Assembly: GCA_000171875.1 (NCBI GenBank)
Contig: ABHI01000002.1
Location: 620,001-684,000 of the forward strand
DNA: 64,000 nt
Reading direction: 5' to 3'
Source of the DNA: Flavobacteriales bacterium ALC-1
Lineage (GTDB): Bacteria; Bacteroidota; Bacteroidia; Flavobacteriales; Flavobacteriaceae
Positions 1 through 7,622 of this stretch are shown in pieces. The notes under the pieces were generated by a model. The model did no database searches. It saw only the letters and a program-made list of their open reading frames with translations, and was not told the origin of the DNA. Position 1 is the stretch's first letter. The number at the start of each line of letters is the position of its first letter. Position numbers and translations under genes: made by a program.

Positions 1-426
1 CATCTAACAATACTTGGTGAAGATGGAACTGGAGAACGATACAACGAAGTCATTAATTATATAAATACTCATAATATTACTAATATTGAGATTTTAGGGA
101 AAATCGATCGACAAGAAATGGTGAAACATTTAATGGATAAAGACTTAGGGGTTTTGCCAATGATTACATCATCTTTGCCTAATAAAATTTTCGATTATAT
201 GGCAGCAATGTTGCCTATTATTGTTCTTGGTGATAATGATAGCTCTAATTTTGTAGTAGAAAATGATATTGGTTGGCAATGTAATTTTAATTCAGAAGAT
301 TTGGACGTACTTTTGCAAAGTTTAAAAGCCAAAGATATTCAATCAAAAAAGAAGCAAGTTGTTTCAATTAGAGACAATTTTTCAAGACAGGTATTACATA
401 AAAAAATTAAAGATATAATAACATAA
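1..426 (+). CDS. Glycosyltransferase, GT4-like, C-terminal part (5' end outside window)
   Basis: The frame is open from base 1, so this is the last 141 residues of a longer protein. It carries the C-terminal nucleotide-sugar-binding half of a GT-B fold enzyme: a GEDGTGE segment near the window edge, then GVLPMITSSLPNKIFDYMA, which matches the P-x-K-x-x-E/D-Y-M-A signature of family GT4, and the following LPIIV strand. It probably adds a sugar to a lipid-linked polysaccharide on the inner face of the cytoplasmic membrane. Its stop overlaps the start of the next gene in a TAATG, so the two are translationally coupled in one polysaccharide operon. Donor and acceptor cannot be read from this fragment. 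Confidence 0.82.
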   Translation, partial: HLTILGEDGTGERYNEVINYINTHNITNIEILGKIDRQEMVKHLMDKDLGVLPMITSSLPNKIFDYMAAMLPIIVLGDNDSSNFVVENDIGWQCNFNSEDLDVLLQSLKAKDIQSKKKQVVSIRDNFSRQVLHKKIKDIIT

Positions 427-2564
427 TGCAACAACTCACACAAAAGCTAGGTTCTGGTGATATGATTATTCAAGATGTTCCTTATCCACAATTAGGGAAA
501 GGAATGGTTATTGTTAAAAATCACTATTCTATTATTAGTGCAGGAACAGAAGGTTCTACAGTTGTAGCAGCTCGAAAAAGTTTAATTGGTAAAGCAAAAG
601 AGCGTCCACAGCAAGTGAAGCAAGTAATTGACACACTCAAAAAGCAGGGACCTGTTCAAACCTATCGCGCTGTTATGAAAAAATTAGATGCGTATTCGCC
701 TTTAGGCTATAGTTGTGCTGGGGAAGTTATAGAAGTCGGTGAAGGTGTTACAGAATTTGAAGTTGGTGATAAAGTAGCTTGCGCTGGTGCAGGTTATGCT
801 AATCATGCAGAAATTGTTTCGGTACCAATTAATCTATGTGTAAAACTAGACAATAATACTAATTTAAAGGATGCCGCTTATAATACTTTAGGTGCTATTT
901 CAATGCAAGGAGTGCGACAAGCAGACATGCGTTTAGGGGAGTCTTGCGTGGTGATTGGTCTTGGTTTATTAGGCCAATTAGCAGCATTAATATTAAAAGC
1001 CTCTGGAGTTACAGTTATTGGAGTTGATGTTTCAGAATCTGCGGTAAAACAAGCTGTTGACAATAAAGTTGTCGATTTAGGTTTAACCAGAAGTGCAGCA
1101 GGAGTAGAAGATCAAATACTAAATGCAACAAATGGTTATGGTGCAGATGCAGTAATTATTGCAGCTGCAACATCTAGTTTAGATCCTATAAATTTTGCAG
1201 GTTCTATTGCTCGAAAAAAAGGAAAAGTAGTTGTTTTAGGTGCTGTGCCAACTGGTTTTGAGCGCGATCCATTTTGGTATCGTAAAGAACTAGAATTAAA
1301 AATGGCATGTTCTTATGGTCCTGGACGCTACGATTTGAATTATGAAGAAAAAGGAATCGATTATCCGTTACCATATGTGCGTTGGACAGAAAAGCGAAAC
1401 ATGGAAGCGTTTCAGAATTTAATAGCTACTAAGAAAATAGGTATTGATTACTTAACCACGCATGAGTTTGAGTTTGATAATGCAAAAGAGGCGTTCGATT
1501 TAGTAGTTTCAAAAGCAGAACCTTTTACAGGTATTGCTTTAAAGTATAATACTGAAAAAACAGCCAATAAATCTAAAATTGTGACTACTGAAACAGAACA
1601 ATTTGGGAAAATAAATATTTCATTTATTGGAGCTGGTAGTTATGCGCAAGGAAATTTATTACCAAATATCCCCGAGACTAACGATGTCGGTCGCGTTGGT
1701 GTTTTAACAAATACAGGTACAACTTCAAAGCGAGTTGCTGAGAAATTTAAATTTCAATTTTGTGCCACTAAAGAAGAAGATGTTTTAGATGACAAAACAA
1801 ATACGGTTTTTATAGCAACGCGTCACGAATCACATGGGGCGTATGTTTTAAAAAGTTTAAAGGCGAGTAAAAATGTATTTGTTGAGAAACCATTATGTTT
1901 ATTAGAATCTGAGTTAGAAGCCATTATCGAAGCACAATCTGACGTTAAAAGAGCAGTGATGGTTGGTTTTAATAGACGCTTTTCTCCACTAACCCAAAAA
2001 TTAAAGAAAGCCTTTGGTAGTAATCCTATGACAATGCTTTACAGAATTAATGCTGGAGCAATTCCTGGTGATACATGGATTCAAGATATGGAGATTGGTG
2101 GTGGTCGTGTTTTAGGTGAAGTTTGTCACTTTATTGATTACTTAACGTATCTTAATGGAAGCCTTCCTGTAAAAGTATCGGCTTCTGCATTACCTGATGC
2201 AAATAAACTAAATGATACTTTGAATATATTAATTCAATTTGAAAATGGATCTTCAGGTGTTGTTGCTTATTATGCTAACGGTTCTAAATCAATGACCAAA
2301 GAATATATTGAGGTGTTTTCAGCAGGACTTTCTGCAACTTTAAATGATTTTAAAGAATTAAAGATTTACGGTAAAGGAAAACCAAAAAAGGACAAACTTT
2401 TCAATCAAAATAAAGGTCAAAAAGAAATGGTTGAGGCATTCGTTAATGGTTTATTAACAGATGGAAATGCACCAATTCCATTTAAAGAGATTGTTGCTGT
2501 TACCAAAACATCATTTAAAGTTTTAGAATCTGTAAAACGTGGAGGTGAGCAAGTCGAAATCTAA
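426..2564 (+). CDS. Fused oxidoreductase: zinc-type alcohol dehydrogenase-like + Gfo/Idh/MocA domain
   Basis: This 712-residue protein joins two NAD(P)-binding enzymes. Residues 1-360 are a medium-chain dehydrogenase-like domain with Rossmann glycines GLGLLG near 175. Residues 398-700 are a Gfo/Idh/MocA sugar dehydrogenase with GAGSYAQ near 400 and the family EKP motif near 487. Such bi-domain proteins are known from bacterial exopolysaccharide loci, where they are thought to oxidise or epimerise a nucleotide sugar or sugar intermediate; the substrate is not established. The start overlaps the upstream glycosyltransferase stop by one base, and the end overlaps the next gene by 26 bases. The fold assignments are firm, the reaction is unknown. 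Confidence 0.85.
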   Translation: MQQLTQKLGSGDMIIQDVPYPQLGKGMVIVKNHYSIISAGTEGSTVVAARKSLIGKAKERPQQVKQVIDTLKKQGPVQTYRAVMKKLDAYSPLGYSCAGEVIEVGEGVTEFEVGDKVACAGAGYANHAEIVSVPINLCVKLDNNTNLKDAAYNTLGAISMQGVRQADMRLGESCVVIGLGLLGQLAALILKASGVTVIGVDVSESAVKQAVDNKVVDLGLTRSAAGVEDQILNATNGYGADAVIIAAATSSLDPINFAGSIARKKGKVVVLGAVPTGFERDPFWYRKELELKMACSYGPGRYDLNYEEKGIDYPLPYVRWTEKRNMEAFQNLIATKKIGIDYLTTHEFEFDNAKEAFDLVVSKAEPFTGIALKYNTEKTANKSKIVTTETEQFGKINISFIGAGSYAQGNLLPNIPETNDVGRVGVLTNTGTTSKRVAEKFKFQFCATKEEDVLDDKTNTVFIATRHESHGAYVLKSLKASKNVFVEKPLCLLESELEAIIEAQSDVKRAVMVGFNRRFSPLTQKLKKAFGSNPMTMLYRINAGAIPGDTWIQDMEIGGGRVLGEVCHFIDYLTYLNGSLPVKVSASALPDANKLNDTLNILIQFENGSSGVVAYYANGSKSMTKEYIEVFSAGLSATLNDFKELKIYGKGKPKKDKLFNQNKGQKEMVEAFVNGLLTDGNAPIPFKEIVAVTKTSFKVLESVKRGGEQVEI

Positions 2565-3759
2565 AGTTGCAGAAAGTTTTTTAAAACTTAAAAGTTATTG
2601 TGAATCCGAAAATTTTAAAGGTTGGGATCCTTATGATGGGATGAACTCTAAAGTTTTTCAGGCCTTGCCATTAAAGCATTGGGATTTAGCAAGATTGGCC
2701 TGGATACAGGGTTTTAAACGTAGTCCTATTAATTTTAGGAAGGTATTGTTAGTTCCAAAAGAGCATAATACTAAAGGAGTTGCTCTATTTCTTTTGGGCT
2801 ATTGCCGTTTGTATATGTTAGCAGAAAATGGTTGTGAAGATTTTGGCACTAAGGCTGAATTATTACAACGTATCAATGAGCTTTCAGAATTACTATTAAG
2901 TTTAAGATCTAAAGGCTATTCTGGCTCTGCTTGGGGCTATAATTTCGATTGGCAAGCAAGACGCTTATTTCTTTTTAAGAAACATACTCCAACAGTAGTA
3001 GCAACTTGTTTTTGTGTCGAAGCTTTATTAGAAAGTTACAAAATCACAAAGAATGAAACTGTTTTAAAGGAAACTTTAACTGCCGCAGATTTTGTGGTTA
3101 AGGATTTATCTAGAACAACACATGGAAATGGAGTGATTTTTTCATATAGTGTTCTAGATGGCAATAATACTGTAATTAACGCATCTTTATTGGGTGCTAA
3201 AATACTAAGCTATTCTTATAAATACACTCAAAATCAGGAGCACGCAAATTTAGCAAAGCTGGCTGTAGTCGCTGCTTGTGATTTGCAAAGTGAAGATGGT
3301 TCTTGGATTTATGGTTTATTACCTGTACAATCTTGGATAGATAGTTTTCATACAGGTTTTAATCTTGATGCTATTGAAAGCTATCAACAAAATACTGGGG
3401 ATTATAATTTCCAAACCTATTTGGATAAAGGCTTAAAATATTATTTAGAAAACTTCTTTGTAGATAATGGTATGCCAAAATATTATCATGACAAAACATT
3501 TCCTATAGATATTCATTGTCCTGCGCAAGTCATTGTAACTTTATCTAAAATGAATACGTTTCAACATAATGAAACTCTTCTTACAAAAGTATTGCATTGG
3601 ACAATTGATAATATGCAGCATAAAAAGGGTTATTTTTATTATCAATATAGGCAAGCAATGAGCTCAAAAATATCATATATGCGTTGGAGCAATGCTTTTA
3701 TGTTTAATGCTATGGCACATTATTTGTTAGAAACAAAATCTGAAGAATATGGAAGCTAA
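2539..3759 (+). CDS. Polysaccharide-locus protein of alpha/alpha-toroid type, function unknown
   Basis: The protein has 406 residues and no signal peptide or membrane segment. It is rich in Trp, Tyr and His and has repeated helical hairpins, for example SGSAWGYNFDWQARR (about residues 129-143), DGSWIYG and SYMRWSNAFMFNAMAHYLL. This resembles the (alpha/alpha)6 toroids of polysaccharide lyases and six-hairpin glycosidases. Homologues in flavobacterial polysaccharide clusters are often labelled delta-aminolevulinic acid dehydratase; nothing here supports that enzyme. The start is GTG at 2539 or 2545, since no ATG lies before residue 35. It overlaps the fused oxidoreductase by 26 bases and the next gene by 11, so it belongs to the same operon. 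A role in trimming or modifying the glycan is inference. Confidence 0.7.
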   Translation: MEVSKSKSKVAESFLKLKSYCESENFKGWDPYDGMNSKVFQALPLKHWDLARLAWIQGFKRSPINFRKVLLVPKEHNTKGVALFLLGYCRLYMLAENGCEDFGTKAELLQRINELSELLLSLRSKGYSGSAWGYNFDWQARRLFLFKKHTPTVVATCFCVEALLESYKITKNETVLKETLTAADFVVKDLSRTTHGNGVIFSYSVLDGNNTVINASLLGAKILSYSYKYTQNQEHANLAKLAVVAACDLQSEDGSWIYGLLPVQSWIDSFHTGFNLDAIESYQQNTGDYNFQTYLDKGLKYYLENFFVDNGMPKYYHDKTFPIDIHCPAQVIVTLSKMNTFQHNETLLTKVLHWTIDNMQHKKGYFYYQYRQAMSSKISYMRWSNAFMFNAMAHYLLETKSEEYGS

Positions 3760-4447
3760 GTCTCTAAACGGAGTACTGACTTTTGCTCCAGCATCTCGAA
3801 AAGAATTAATGCAGTACGCCTTTGATAACCACAAAATTATGGTGGCTGTTAATGCAGAAAAGATTTTGCATGCTACTGATGAAAGTAGAGCATTAATCAA
3901 TAGAAACATGGGTTATCCAGATGGAATTGGTGCTGTTTGGGCTTTGCAGAAAAAAGGTGCTAAAAATGTGGTTAAAATCCCAGGTTGCGAACTTTGGTTA
4001 GATGTTGTTCAAAACTATTATAAAACTAAAACATTCTATTTGGTAGGTGGAAAGCAAGATATTATTGAAGCTACGGTTAGTAAATTAAAGTTTGAATTTG
4101 AGGACATCATTATCTGTAACTATAGAAATGGTTACATTAAAACAGAAGCAGAAGAATTAGCTTTAATAGAAGATATTAAAAAGCACAATCCAGATGTTGT
4201 ATTTGTGGCTATGGGTTCACCAAAGCAAGAATTATTGATGGAGCGAATACAAAAAAAACACCAAGCTGTTTATCAAGGGTTGGGCGGTAGTTTTGACGTT
4301 TTTACAGGCAATGTAAAACGTGCTCCAAAATGGTGGGTAAAAAATAATATGGAGTGGACTTATAGATTGCTAAGTCAACCTTCAAGAATAAAAAGACAGA
4401 TACATTTAGTCCGTTTTTTCGTTAATTTGCATTTAAATCGATATTAA
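3749..4447 (+). CDS. WecG/TagA/CpsF family glycosyltransferase (GT26)
   Basis: This is a 232-residue cytoplasmic enzyme of usual family length. Family features seen are NAEKILHA near residue 32, then GYPDGIGAVWALQKKG with the conserved pre-catalytic D-G-I/V, the strand YLVGGKQDII, PDVVFVAMGSPKQELLM (the G-x-P-x-Q-E motif) and GGSFDVFTGNVKRAP. Family members transfer ManNAc or ManNAcA from UDP to GlcNAc-PP-undecaprenol. The next genes encode the epimerase that makes UDP-ManNAc and a GlcNAc-1-P transferase, and no UDP-ManNAc dehydrogenase is visible. A TagA-like transfer of ManNAc is therefore the best inference. The start overlaps the preceding gene by 11 bases. Confidence 0.88.
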   Translation: MEAKSLNGVLTFAPASRKELMQYAFDNHKIMVAVNAEKILHATDESRALINRNMGYPDGIGAVWALQKKGAKNVVKIPGCELWLDVVQNYYKTKTFYLVGGKQDIIEATVSKLKFEFEDIIICNYRNGYIKTEAEELALIEDIKKHNPDVVFVAMGSPKQELLMERIQKKHQAVYQGLGGSFDVFTGNVKRAPKWWVKNNMEWTYRLLSQPSRIKRQIHLVRFFVNLHLNRY

Positions 4448-4469
4448 TCCAATTTTCAATTAAATTTTT

Positions 4470-5567
4470 ATGTACAAAATCACAATAATTGCTGGTGCAC
4501 GACCTAATTTTATGAAGATTGCACCAATCATTCACGCTGTTCGAAAAGCAAAAGAAGACGGTTTTGATATCGATTACAGGCTAGTGCATACTGGCCAACA
4601 TTATGATAAAAACATGTCAGGTAGTTTTTTTGAACAGTTAGAAATCCCTGAGCCACATGTAAACTTAGAATGTAGCGGCGGTACACAGGCGCAACAGACA
4701 GCAGCCATTATGATTAATTTTGAAAAGGAGTTAATGCAGAATCCTGCTAGTTTAGTACTTGTTGTAGGTGATGTTACATCCACTATGGCATGTGCGCTAG
4801 TTGCTCAAAAACTACATACTAAAGTGGCACATGTAGAAGGCGGTATTCGTTCTGATGATTGGTCAATGCCAGAGGAGATTAATAGGTTAGTAACTGACAG
4901 TATTACAAATTACTTTTTTACCACATCTGAAACAGCAAACAAAAACTTAAAAGAAAGCGGTGTTGAAGACAATCAAATATTTTTTGTCGGCAATACTATG
5001 ATTGACACATTATTGAAGCAACGCCCAAATTTTACAAAGCCTCAGGTTTGGAATAAGTTAAACTTAGTAGAAAATAATTATATAGTAATGACTCTTCATA
5101 GACCGGCTAATGTAGATGAGGAGTCACAACTTAAGAATATGATTGATGAGATTACTGCGAACACAGAAGATTTACCTTTAGTTTTTCCTGTACACCCAAG
5201 AACTGCAAAAATATTAGAAAGACTAAATGTAAGTCATCATAGGTTGCATATGGTAGAGCCATTAAGCTATTTAGAATTCAATTATTTAGTAGAAAAAGCA
5301 AAAGCGGTTATTACAGATTCTGGAGGAATTACAGAAGAAGCTTCCATAATGAGAGTACCTTGCCTAACCTTGCGCGACAATACTGAGCGACCTGAAACCA
5401 TAACCTTAGGTACTAATGAATTAATTGGTACAGATCCAAAACGTTTAAAGCCTTATTTAGAGACCTTATTTGCTGGTAATTGGAAAGAGGGTAGTGATAT
5501 TCCATTATGGGATGGTAAAACAGCAGAAAGGATTGTGGAATGTTTAAAAAACATTGCTACTAATTGA
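4470..5567 (+). CDS. wecB: UDP-N-acetylglucosamine 2-epimerase, non-hydrolysing
   Basis: The protein has 365 residues, full length for the family. It interconverts UDP-GlcNAc and UDP-ManNAc in the cytoplasm. Diagnostic stretches are the N-terminal IIAGARPNFMKIAPI, HTGQHYDKNMS, HVEGGIRSDDWSMPEEINR with the catalytic-loop residues, TLHRPANVDE, FPVHPRTAK, and ITDSGGITEEA near residue 285 that binds the UDP. It lies 22 bases after the GT26 gene and probably supplies UDP-ManNAc to it. After its stop there are 103 bases before the next gene, in which I see no convincing promoter or terminator. Confidence 0.95.
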   Translation: MYKITIIAGARPNFMKIAPIIHAVRKAKEDGFDIDYRLVHTGQHYDKNMSGSFFEQLEIPEPHVNLECSGGTQAQQTAAIMINFEKELMQNPASLVLVVGDVTSTMACALVAQKLHTKVAHVEGGIRSDDWSMPEEINRLVTDSITNYFFTTSETANKNLKESGVEDNQIFFVGNTMIDTLLKQRPNFTKPQVWNKLNLVENNYIVMTLHRPANVDEESQLKNMIDEITANTEDLPLVFPVHPRTAKILERLNVSHHRLHMVEPLSYLEFNYLVEKAKAVITDSGGITEEASIMRVPCLTLRDNTERPETITLGTNELIGTDPKRLKPYLETLFAGNWKEGSDIPLWDGKTAERIVECLKNIATN

Positions 5568-5670
5568 TTGGTATATTAAACGTTACATTAATTATATTAA
5601 AGTCTTGGTTATAAAGTTGTATCTTGTACTACCCATTGACTAGATATAATAAAATTAGATTATTTTATTT

Positions 5671-6789
5671 ATGATTAAAACACTACTTGAAAATTTTAAC
5701 CCAGAAAACAACACAATTTTTTGGTTAATTGCAGCCTTTGTTTTGGCTTTTCTTATTGCATACCAAACATTTCCTACAATATTATATGTGGCTAAAGAAA
5801 AACATCTAATGGATGAGCCGGATAGTAGAAGTATACATTCTAATAAAACACCTACTCTAGGTGGTATAGGCATTTTCTTAGGAATAATAGTAGTAATTAC
5901 GATAGTTGGTGCTTTTTTGAATACTAAAGTTTTACTCCTTGTTATGGGAGGTCTTACAATATTGTTTTTTTTGGGGTTGAAAGATGATTTAACAGTCCTA
6001 TCTCCAGGTAAGAAACTCATAGGGCAACTCTTTGTTGCAATGTTACTTGTTGTGTTTACTGATACACGTATTATTGGTTTTTCAAGTATTTTAGATGTTT
6101 ACACACTACCTTATTGGGTTTCGATTGGGTTTACTTTGTTTGTGTATATTTTAATTATCAATGCCTATAACCTAATTGATGGTGTTGATGGGTTGGCAGG
6201 AACATTAGCACTATGTGTAAGTGCTATATTTGTATATCTTTTTGTTAATTCTGACGATTTAAGTTTGGCTACTATTTCAATTGCACTATGCGGTACTTTA
6301 TTAGCATTTCTCAGACTTAATTTTTCAAAAAAGAATAAAATATTTATGGGGGATACAGGATCAATGATTGTTGGCTTTTTATTAGCCTTCTTTGTGATTA
6401 GTTTTATTAATATGGCCCAAGTTGATGAAACATCTAGCTATTACAGAGCATCACCTGCATTAGCTTTTGCATTATTGTTTTATCCTTTAATAGATACGCT
6501 TCGTATATTCTTCATAAGAATTGTTGTACATAGAACTAGCCCTTTTAAAGCTGATAAAAATCACATACATCACAGATTTATTAAAATTGGGTATAGTCAT
6601 ATAATGACTACAATAATAATTTGTAGTATTAACGTTATTATTGTATGCATTGCATTTAATTTATTACACTTAAACCTTAATACGCAAATAATCTGTCTTT
6701 TGCTTTACGGTTCTATTCTGTATTTATTACCGTTCGGGTTAAATAAAATATGGAAAAACTCAAAAACTAGTGAGAGCAAAACTGCTTAA
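5671..6789 (+). CDS. MraY/WecA-family polyprenyl-phosphate sugar-1-phosphate transferase
   Basis: This is a 372-residue integral membrane protein with about ten hydrophobic helices. The family motifs are present: DEPDSRSIHSNKTPTLGGIG after the first helix, LKDDLTVLSPGKK (the DDxx-type motif), NAYNLIDGVDGLAG, FMGDTGSMIVGF, and a C-terminal HIHHRF that marks the WecA/TagO branch rather than MraY. These enzymes start glycan synthesis by moving HexNAc-1-P from a UDP-sugar to undecaprenyl phosphate. With wecB and the GT26 gene just upstream, a GlcNAc-1-P transfer is likely. The sequence alone does not prove which sugar is used. Confidence 0.92.
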   Translation: MIKTLLENFNPENNTIFWLIAAFVLAFLIAYQTFPTILYVAKEKHLMDEPDSRSIHSNKTPTLGGIGIFLGIIVVITIVGAFLNTKVLLLVMGGLTILFFLGLKDDLTVLSPGKKLIGQLFVAMLLVVFTDTRIIGFSSILDVYTLPYWVSIGFTLFVYILIINAYNLIDGVDGLAGTLALCVSAIFVYLFVNSDDLSLATISIALCGTLLAFLRLNFSKKNKIFMGDTGSMIVGFLLAFFVISFINMAQVDETSSYYRASPALAFALLFYPLIDTLRIFFIRIVVHRTSPFKADKNHIHHRFIKIGYSHIMTTIIICSINVIIVCIAFNLLHLNLNTQIICLLLYGSILYLLPFGLNKIWKNSKTSESKTA

Positions 6790-6802
6790 TTGTATTCAAG
6801 GC

Positions 6803-6833
6803 TTTGCTAGTACTTTAAATGAACTTATATTTG
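6803..6833 (+). promoter_or_regulatory. Promoter of the export/kinase genes
   Basis: TTTG at 6803-6806 is followed after 19 bases by TATATTTG at 6826-6833. This matches the Bacteroidota housekeeping consensus TTTG-N19-TAnnTTTG. It lies 22 bases before the ATG of the wza-like gene, so the export genes can be transcribed apart from the biosynthesis genes. Confidence 0.72.
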
Positions 6834-6855
6834 TTTCCTATAAATTGACCTTTTA

Positions 6856-7617
6856 ATGAAATTTAAAACCATAGGCTTATTAAGTCTTATAATTCTAGCT
6901 TCATGTGCTTCAAAAAAAGAAGTATTGTATTTACAAGATATCGAAGCCAAAGGTGCTGGTTCCATAAAATACCAGTCTGCAAATATTCAACCTAATGATA
7001 TTTTAAAAATTACAATTGAAAGTCAAGAGCCTGAAGCTGCAGCTGCATATAATAAAGGGGTTTCTCAAGGTGCTCAACCTCAAAACCTTCAGCTTTTACA
7101 ATTAGATGGATATATGGTTTCCATTACAAATACGATTAACTTACCTGTTTTAGGAGAAATATCTACTAAAAATAAAACAATCCAGCAATTGGAAGAATTT
7201 ATTGGTAAAAGATTAATAACAGAAGGACACATTACTGATGCAAGGGTTAATGTACGTTTACTTAATGCAAAAGTTACAATTTTGGGTGAAGTTAATAAGC
7301 CAGGTACTTTTAATTACACGGAGCCTAATATGACACTTTTGCAGGCTCTTGGATATGCAGGGGATTTAACTATTAATGGTAAGAGAGAAGATATTTTGAT
7401 GACCAGAGAAGTAGATGGAATTCGCAAGGTTACACATATAGATTTAACATCAGCTGAATTTATGAATAGTGAGTTTTATTTCATTAAACCTAATGATTTA
7501 ATCGTGGTAAACCAAAATAATCCTAGAGTTAAAAATGCTGGTTTTGTTAAAGATGTAGGTACGGTTTTAACAATTGCATCTTTAGCACTCAGTATAACCA
7601 TTTTATTGTCACGTTAA
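6856..7617 (+). CDS. wza: Wza-type polysaccharide export outer-membrane lipoprotein
   Basis: The 253-residue protein starts with a lipoprotein signal, cleaved before Cys17 (ILASC). The Poly_export domain follows with IQPNDILKITIES near residue 45 and a SLBB-like domain around residues 135-190 (VTILGEVNKPGTFNY). A C-terminal hydrophobic helix (VLTIASLALSITILL) is the expected barrel-spanning helix of Wza proteins, which multimerise to form the polysaccharide exit channel of the outer membrane. It is shorter than E. coli Wza (about 380 residues), as is usual in Bacteroidota. It lies five bases before the wzc-like gene. Confidence 0.9.
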   Translation: MKFKTIGLLSLIILASCASKKEVLYLQDIEAKGAGSIKYQSANIQPNDILKITIESQEPEAAAAYNKGVSQGAQPQNLQLLQLDGYMVSITNTINLPVLGEISTKNKTIQQLEEFIGKRLITEGHITDARVNVRLLNAKVTILGEVNKPGTFNYTEPNMTLLQALGYAGDLTINGKREDILMTREVDGIRKVTHIDLTSAEFMNSEFYFIKPNDLIVVNQNNPRVKNAGFVKDVGTVLTIASLALSITILLSR

Positions 7618-7622
7618 CTATT

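Noticed and set aside
2539..3759. Delta-aminolevulinic acid dehydratase label
   Set aside because: No lysine active site or zinc-cysteine motif of that enzyme is present, and the operon is for polysaccharide.
5568..5670. Promoter before the WecA-like gene (TTG and TATCTTGT)
   Set aside because: The -7 box has a mismatch and the spacing is only 12 bases, too short for the phylum consensus.
5655..6020. 121-residue open frame antisense to the WecA-like gene
   Set aside because: The + strand frame is a clear membrane transferase with all motifs; the antisense frame shows no domain.
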